From positions 2,759 to 12,980 of the forward strand of contig DAJO01000030.1 in the NCBI GenBank assembly GCA_002498985.1: DNA of 10,222 bases, given 5' to 3'. The position numbers and the translations under genes are program-made. This document shows positions 6,527-10,222 of this stretch, piece after piece. The notes under the pieces were generated by a model. It saw only the letters and a program-made list of their open reading frames with translations. It had not been told where the DNA came from and did not search any database. Source of the stretch: Euryarchaeota archaeon UBA257. Lineage in GTDB: Archaea; Thermoplasmatota; Poseidoniia; Poseidoniales; Thalassarchaeaceae. Every line of letters begins with the position of its first letter. Position 1 is the first letter of the stretch.

Positions 6527-7488
6527 TCTTTACCCTCTTCAGATAGTATTTTTTCAACCAAGGAGAGTTTATGTTTAATTCTATTAATATGTTCCATTTC
6601 ATTTGTCTCTAGATCAGTAATTCTTCCTAAATCAGCACCTTTGATTTCTGCAATATTTGTGGCAACTTCTGAAAGTCTTTGCTTTACTCTATCATCTTTC
6701 AATGGCCATCCTCTTCTAATGGCCAATCTGATCAATAAATCAATTTCTTTTTCCCCCCATGCTCCATCACGATTTTTGATTATTGTGCCAATCATTCGAT
6801 CTAAATCTTCTACCCTTGCCTGGATTGTGAGAATATCTCCTTGTACTCCAAAATCTGCATCTTCAAATCCTATCATCAATGAATCATGAGCATCTTCCAA
6901 TGCGGCATTTGACACTTCGTCTTTTATCTCTGGAATGATTTTTTTATTTTCATTTTCTGATTCAATCAAATCTTCTTCATCCCTATTAATAATAACTTCT
7001 TCATTTTTTGAAGATACAATGATTCCATTTCTTCTAAGGCTCCTTTTTATCCGTCCCCAACCTTTAGATTGACTAGTTAATACTCCTGCAACTCGTCCCA
7101 TTAGTACTGTTCTATTCCCTGTTAACGGCAATTCCAAAAACTGACATAACTCGTGTAACTTTTCTCTGTCGATTTCTGCAAGTCTTTCGATAGTCATTCT
7201 TCTGGAATCGAAATTAAGATGCAACCATAATCTCTGTCTTCTTTCTTTGTGAGAGCCAGATGATTTTATTCCAAAAATTTTCAGTACTTCTCCAATTTCT
7301 CTATGCGGCATTGACTGGATACCTTCCCAAGATAAATCGAAGTCACCTAGAACTTGGTGTTGAATTAATCTGGCTCTGAGCACTTCTACAGAACCTGATT
7401 TAGCTAATTCAGCAGTTTCAGCTCTTTCTCTGAGTGTCATTAAAGGAGACAGATAGAGGTCATTCAATAGCTCTGAATCGACTTGCAA
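6523..7488 (-). CDS. Protein with three SAP-like helical repeats and a charged C-terminal half
   Basis: No named family was recognised for the full length. The 321 residues contain three stretches resembling SAP motifs (helix-turn-helix DNA-binding units). These are at about 16-44 (LRERAETAELAKSGSVEVLR, then ARLIQ), 62-92 (REIGEVLKIFGIKSSGSHKE, then RRQRLW) and 107-138 (REKLHELCQFLELPLTGNRT, then VLMGRV). The first is the most canonical. Residues 140-160 are basic, 165-200 are acidic and probably disordered, and 215-321 are helical with heptad-like spacing toward the end, suggesting oligomerisation. The chosen start is a TTG at 7488, right after an in-frame TAG, with GAGGG about 7 bases upstream; the ATG at 7440 is the alternative. 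The convergent, overlapping RPA pair makes a DNA-related role plausible, but that is inference. Confidence 0.7.
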   Translation of the reverse strand: MQVDSELLNDLYLSPLMTLRERAETAELAKSGSVEVLRARLIQHQVLGDFDLSWEGIQSMPHREIGEVLKIFGIKSSGSHKERRQRLWLHLNFDSRRMTIERLAEIDREKLHELCQFLELPLTGNRTVLMGRVAGVLTSQSKGWGRIKRSLRRNGIIVSSKNEEVIINRDEEDLIESENENKKIIPEIKDEVSNAALEDAHDSLMIGFEDADFGVQGDILTIQARVEDLDRMIGTIIKNRDGAWGEKEIDLLIRLAIRRGWPLKDDRVKQRLSEVATNIAEIKGADLGRITDLETNEMEHINRIKHKLSLVEKILSEEGKD

Positions 7489-7587
7489 CTATCTTCCCTC
7501 GCACGTTCGAGAGTTCTGATGTGTCATATTAATTGCGTATAGATTGGATTTTAATCGTTCATTTGATTACTAATTCCTTACAGCGGT
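7489..7587 (-). other. Spacer between the two minus-strand genes, with a weak promoter and SD region
   Basis: About 100 bases separate the stop of the HemC-like gene from the start of the SAP-repeat gene. On the minus strand there are TATA-like AT runs (around 7528-7536 and 7546-7555). A short hairpin CTCG-AACGTG-CGAG (about 7499-7512) has a 3' arm that runs into the GAGGG ribosome-binding candidate, so the site could be partly hidden in the RNA. No gene was seen here. Confidence 0.35.
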
Positions 7588-8619
7588 TTAGTCATTAATG
7601 AATTTAATTTCATTCATTTCTGCTCTTTCAAGAACTTTTGTCCAATCTTTTTCTGTAGCAACCATTGCAATTTCATATTTTGAATAGGGGACTACTCTGT
7701 GTAAAGAAATAGTTCTCTTCCCATCATTTGAGATTTTTTCAATTCTTAATTCTACTAATACTTCATTTGTTATAACCTCGCCTTCTAAGTCATGAAATGA
7801 TTGTTCCATAGTCAAATCTCTATGTTTTTCCGCCTGAATCATCAAAGTACTCAACTTCCTATGCCTAACTAGTACGCCTATGGATTCTAACTCCTTTTTG
7901 TCCATACTGCTGAGGAAATAATCTTGGATTTTCCATATTGTGTCACCTTCTATCTCTGTAAATAATTCTGCAATACTTTTTGGGAAATTCTTTCTCCCAA
8001 TAATTACTACTAAATCTGAGTATGGTTGAGGTAAGTAATGACTATCTCCTAAATTGTGAGGATCTGGTAATAATGAATGCCTTCTACCACTAATATTTAT
8101 TTCAGAATAAATTACTCTTGGAATAATATATCCATCGATTTCCCCATTCAAACGTAATTCTTCCATCCATGAATATTTTTCTAATTCATCATCAAAAATC
8201 TCTTCTCTCTCATTAATCTCAATAAACGCTTTTGTAGATAGAACTCTCAATCCTTTACGAGCTCTCCTCAATTGCCTTCTTACTAATTTTGAATCCGATA
8301 ATATAATTCCTGACTTAGGTTGATATTGTAATTTATTTTCTGAAACTAGAATCATATTTGGTGTACGAGGAGTTCTTGCGCCCAGAACCTCACAATTTGC
8401 ATCATAGATCTGCAAATGTTGTCCATGCAATAATTCTGCTGGCATAGCTAATAAGTCAAGTTCTCCATTCTCTAATTTTTCCAGTGTCTCAGTCAGAGAA
8501 TGATATTTTACAACATCTATTTCTTGATCAGGGGCTTCTTCTGAATCGAAGAATTTTTCCATATATTTGTCTACAGGACATGATAGGATAGATAGAGTTC
8601 CGAATTGTATTCTTTCCAT
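7588..8619 (-). CDS. Divergent HemC-like (hydroxymethylbilane synthase-like) protein, probably not a normal HemC
   Basis: The 343-residue product follows the order of HemC segments by eye: a short N-terminal strand (MERIQFGTLS), LENGELDLLAMPAELL (49-64, cf. LLDGEIDIAVHSMKDVP), LVRRQLRRARKGLRVLS (112-128, cf. SLRRQ), NGEIDGYIIPRVI (158-170, cf. GEYDAIILA) and LPQPYSDLVVIIGR (196-209, cf. LPAVGQGAVGIECR). Some substrate-site arginines may persist. In this hand alignment, however, the Lys-Asp catalytic pair is replaced by Glu62-Leu63, and the third domain has no Cys to hold the dipyrromethane cofactor. It may therefore be a ligand-binding or repurposed member of the same two-lobed fold, or an unrelated periplasmic-binding-protein-like domain. 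No signal peptide is visible. The start is the ATG at 8619, preceded by GAGGTGG about 9 bases upstream; a TTG at 8661 lies too close to the predicted promoter. Confidence 0.55.
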   Translation of the reverse strand: MERIQFGTLSILSCPVDKYMEKFFDSEEAPDQEIDVVKYHSLTETLEKLENGELDLLAMPAELLHGQHLQIYDANCEVLGARTPRTPNMILVSENKLQYQPKSGIILSDSKLVRRQLRRARKGLRVLSTKAFIEINEREEIFDDELEKYSWMEELRLNGEIDGYIIPRVIYSEINISGRRHSLLPDPHNLGDSHYLPQPYSDLVVIIGRKNFPKSIAELFTEIEGDTIWKIQDYFLSSMDKKELESIGVLVRHRKLSTLMIQAEKHRDLTMEQSFHDLEGEVITNEVLVELRIEKISNDGKRTISLHRVVPYSKYEIAMVATEKDWTKVLERAEMNEIKFIND

Positions 8620-8623
8620 AATC

Positions 8624-8659
8624 GCGTCCACCTCTAGGGAGGGAGCACGCCATGTGCTC
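8624..8659 (-). promoter_or_regulatory. Foldable 5' leader of the HemC-like gene
   Basis: On the minus strand the predicted leader can form a 6-bp hairpin, GAGCAC-ATGGC-GTGCTC (8659-8643). A second small hairpin, CCTC-CCTA-GAGG, follows immediately, and its 3' arm is the SD motif GAGGTGG. The first hairpin would begin at about the predicted start site; as DNA it is also a candidate operator. The pairing is visible; a regulatory role is inference. Confidence 0.4.
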
Positions 8660-8678
8660 AAACTATCCGGCTAGACAC

Positions 8679-8692
8679 TTATTGATATAGGC
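8679..8692. promoter_or_regulatory. Apparently shared divergent TATA element
   Basis: TTATTGATATAGG lies between the divergent HemC-like gene (start 8619) and the prenyl synthase gene (start 8720). It reads as TATA-like on both strands (GATATA / TATATC). Rightward it predicts a start near 8712, giving a leader under 10 bases, consistent with no SD before the ATG at 8720. Leftward it predicts a start near 8659, with a leader of about 40 bases that includes a good SD. Confidence 0.45.
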
Positions 8693-8719
8693 GACCCCTC
8701 TCATCTGTATTGAAGTCAC

Positions 8720-9700
8720 ATGGTATCTCTCAAGTCCAGTCATCGTCAGTTGACAAAAATGAGAGATATAGTGGATGAAGCTTTGGAAGACTTTGTACAA
8801 GAAAAAATGGCTAGTTCCCAAGCACCTGCTATGAATCTAGCGCGTGAAGTTCTGTTAGCAGGAGGTAAAAGATACCGTCCAGTACTTGCCCTATTGGCTT
8901 TCGAAGCAGCAGGGGGTAAAGAAATTTCAGAAGTTATGGATCTGGCATTGTCTGCAGAGATTATTCATACTGCTACTCTGGTTCATGATGACATATATGA
9001 CTCCTCAAAAACTCGTAGAGGAAAACCCACTTTACACGCCTCCCACGGATTAGCTCATGGTATAATTGGGGGAGATTATCTATTTGTTTTAGGCTTTGGA
9101 TTAGGTGGGAAATACGATGCTAGAATTGTTGAAAGAATGGCAGAAACCTGTGCAAACATTGCTTCGGGTGAATTACTTCAACATGAGCATATTGGGAATT
9201 TAGCAACAACTCCTGAGGATTATTATTCGATAATTGATGGGAAAACTGCAGGGCCCTTTGCTACAGCCTGTTCTTGTGCGGCTATTATCGCGGGTGCTCC
9301 CGATGAAGTGATTAACTCTCTAGAAGAATTTGGATGGGAAGTAGGTAGAGCATTTCAACTAGTAGATGATTTACTTGATTTGACAGGTGATGAAAAAATG
9401 GGAAAACCTCGTGGTAGCGATGTTCATGAAGGTAAAATGACTCTTCCATTGATTCATGCTTTAACAATGTTACACGGTGTTGAAAGAGAGCAATTAGCAG
9501 ATATTCTACAAAACTTTTCTGACGATAGATGGAATGAGTTAGTATCTTTACTTTCCTTAGCCGGTTCTTTCGAATACTCCGAGCAATTAATTGAGAATCA
9601 TGTAAATAGGGCACTTAGATACTTAGAATCATTGCCAGATAGTGATGCAAGTAAACTAATGGCAGAAGTAGCAAAAAGGTCTCGTTCTAGGAAAAAATAG
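8720..9700 (+). CDS. Trans-isoprenyl diphosphate synthase (geranylgeranyl diphosphate synthase type)
   Basis: The enzyme condenses isopentenyl diphosphate units onto an allylic primer to make the C20 (or longer) chain for archaeal ether lipids. The 326-residue product has the full motif set: GGKRYRP (48-54), the first Asp-rich motif HDDIYDSSKTRRGKPT (89-104, DDIYD at 90-94), a GDY-containing helix (118-120) and the second Asp-rich motif FQLVDDLLD (212-220, DDLLD at 216-220). GKPRGSDVHEGKMTLP follows. The residue five positions before the first motif is Ala85 rather than an aromatic, which in this family usually means products longer than C15. The ATG at 8720 has no SD and is probably translated from a very short leader; an ATG at 8759 is an alternative. 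A reductase-family gene follows after 28 bases, likely in one operon. Confidence 0.93.
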   Translation: MVSLKSSHRQLTKMRDIVDEALEDFVQEKMASSQAPAMNLAREVLLAGGKRYRPVLALLAFEAAGGKEISEVMDLALSAEIIHTATLVHDDIYDSSKTRRGKPTLHASHGLAHGIIGGDYLFVLGFGLGGKYDARIVERMAETCANIASGELLQHEHIGNLATTPEDYYSIIDGKTAGPFATACSCAAIIAGAPDEVINSLEEFGWEVGRAFQLVDDLLDLTGDEKMGKPRGSDVHEGKMTLPLIHALTMLHGVEREQLADILQNFSDDRWNELVSLLSLAGSFEYSEQLIENHVNRALRYLESLPDSDASKLMAEVAKRSRSRKK

Positions 9701-9715
9701 TTATTATGAGACACT

Positions 9716-9723
9716 CAAAGGTG
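9716..9723 (+). promoter_or_regulatory. Strong Shine-Dalgarno site before the reductase gene
   Basis: The sequence AAAGGTGA ends 5 bases before the ATG at 9729 and is close to the archaeal anti-SD complement GGAGGTGA. It fixes the start codon. It also contrasts with the SD-less first gene of the operon, the common archaeal pattern of a leaderless first gene and SD-led internal genes. Confidence 0.6.
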
Positions 9724-9728
9724 AACAA

Positions 9729-10222
9729 ATGAGTGAGAAAACAAGTTGGGACGTAATCGTGATTGGGGGAGGTCCTGCCGGCTCAACCACTGCTAGGTAC
9801 TTGGCTGAAGGTGGAGCCGATGTTCTTGTTGTAGACGGTCGTGACCCGATTGGTACTCCTCTACAATGTGGTGAACTAGTTCCGACTAATGAAGAAATGC
9901 GGCGTCTATGCCCCAAAGTACCCAATATTGACGATTTACTGAGGACGCCTGAACATGCAATTTCTCGAAAAACATCTGAAATGCACCTAGTTCCTCCTTC
10001 TGGAAAACCTCTCCAGTTTCAGTTTGAAGGATACATGTTAAATCGAGTAGCTCATGATGAAGCCTTAGTTGATTTAGCGAAATCAAGGGGTGCTGAATAT
10101 CTTGTTAATTCTCGTGTAGATTCTATTGGTGGGAATACTGTTAAACTAAGGAGTGGCAGGGAATTAAATGCTAAGGTAATTGTAGGTGCGGGAGGTCACA
10201 ACGATCCATTAAGAAGGACTTT
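9729..10222 (+). CDS. Geranylgeranyl reductase family flavoprotein (3' truncated by window end)
   Basis: About 164 residues are visible before the right edge. The N-terminus carries the FAD-binding Rossmann motif VIVIGGGPAGSTTARYLAE (9-27), and an acidic-ending strand (VLVVDGRD) follows. The stretch GTPLQCGELVP (42-52) is typical of archaeal geranylgeranyl reductases, and YMLNRVAHDEALVDLAKSRG (102-121) matches the helix after the substrate-domain entry in this family. A second cofactor-binding stretch, KVIVGAGG, follows at about 149-156. Such enzymes saturate the geranylgeranyl chains of archaeal lipids (digeranylgeranylglycerophospholipid reductase), and the upstream prenyl synthase supports that. 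Related flavoproteins with other substrates share this N-terminus, so the exact substrate is not certain. Confidence 0.85.
   Translation, partial: MSEKTSWDVIVIGGGPAGSTTARYLAEGGADVLVVDGRDPIGTPLQCGELVPTNEEMRRLCPKVPNIDDLLRTPEHAISRKTSEMHLVPPSGKPLQFQFEGYMLNRVAHDEALVDLAKSRGAEYLVNSRVDSIGGNTVKLRSGRELNAKVIVGAGGHNDPLRRT

Noticed and set aside
9312..9614. Minus-strand open frame inside the prenyl synthase
   Set aside because: It is antisense to the second Asp-rich motif region and has a composition unlike a real protein.
9704..9925. Minus-strand open frame over the reductase start
   Set aside because: It is antisense to the FAD-binding motif of the reductase-family gene.
1..10222. CRISPR arrays, insertion sequences, rRNA genes
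   Set aside because: No regularly spaced direct repeats, no transposase-like frame with terminal repeats, and no rRNA-like sequence were seen.

Overview
The window is AT-rich (roughly 37-38% GC by eye), densely packed, and looks like a planktonic euryarchaeon. The best guess is a low-GC Marine Group II archaeon (Ca. Poseidoniales) or a close relative. Three archaeal markers support this: a multi-OB-fold replication protein A with a zinc finger next to its RPA-associated protein, an archaeal-style endonuclease IV, and a polyprenyl synthase followed by a geranylgeranyl-reductase-family flavoprotein for ether lipids. Translation signals are mixed: some genes have strong Shine-Dalgarno (SD) motifs and others look leaderless. 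The placement is inferred from gene content and recalled family features; no search was run.

Left part (1-2180). The C-terminal end of an unidentified protein (2-226) is followed by an AT-rich spacer and endonuclease IV (341-1468), which ends in an acidic tail resembling the tip of bacterial single-strand-binding protein. Converging on it with one base between the stop codons is a small unrecognised protein (1470-2036, minus). A tRNA-Phe(GAA) gene with an encoded CCA end lies upstream of that gene on the same strand.

Middle (2228-3875). Two bacterial-type genes, mog (molybdopterin adenylyltransferase) and rph (RNase PH), overlap by ATGA on the minus strand and lead into the tRNA gene. RNase PH trims tRNA 3' ends in bacteria, so rph beside a CCA-encoding tRNA is suggestive. 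The 239-base divergent gap upstream of mog is GC-enriched. It contains an 11-bp long-range stem, an internal hairpin, a 12-bp palindrome and a separate 7+7 bp inverted repeat. It could be a structured 5' leader of mog or an unannotated RNA.

Right part (3876-10222). RPA and its associated protein are translationally coupled. They converge, with a 4-base overlap, on a protein with three SAP-like helical repeats and a charged C-terminal half. Further upstream on the minus strand is a protein that resembles hydroxymethylbilane synthase (HemC) in layout but appears to lack the catalytic Asp and the cofactor Cys. This gene shares a short divergent promoter region, with an apparently shared TATA element, with a long-chain isoprenyl diphosphate synthase. 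The synthase is followed by a geranylgeranyl-reductase-family gene that runs off the window. The two would supply and then saturate the isoprenoid chains of archaeal lipids.

No CRISPR arrays, insertion sequences or rRNA genes were seen. The most unusual items are the structured region upstream of mog, the SSB-like tail on endonuclease IV, the HemC-like protein with a foldable leader, and the rph/tRNA pairing.
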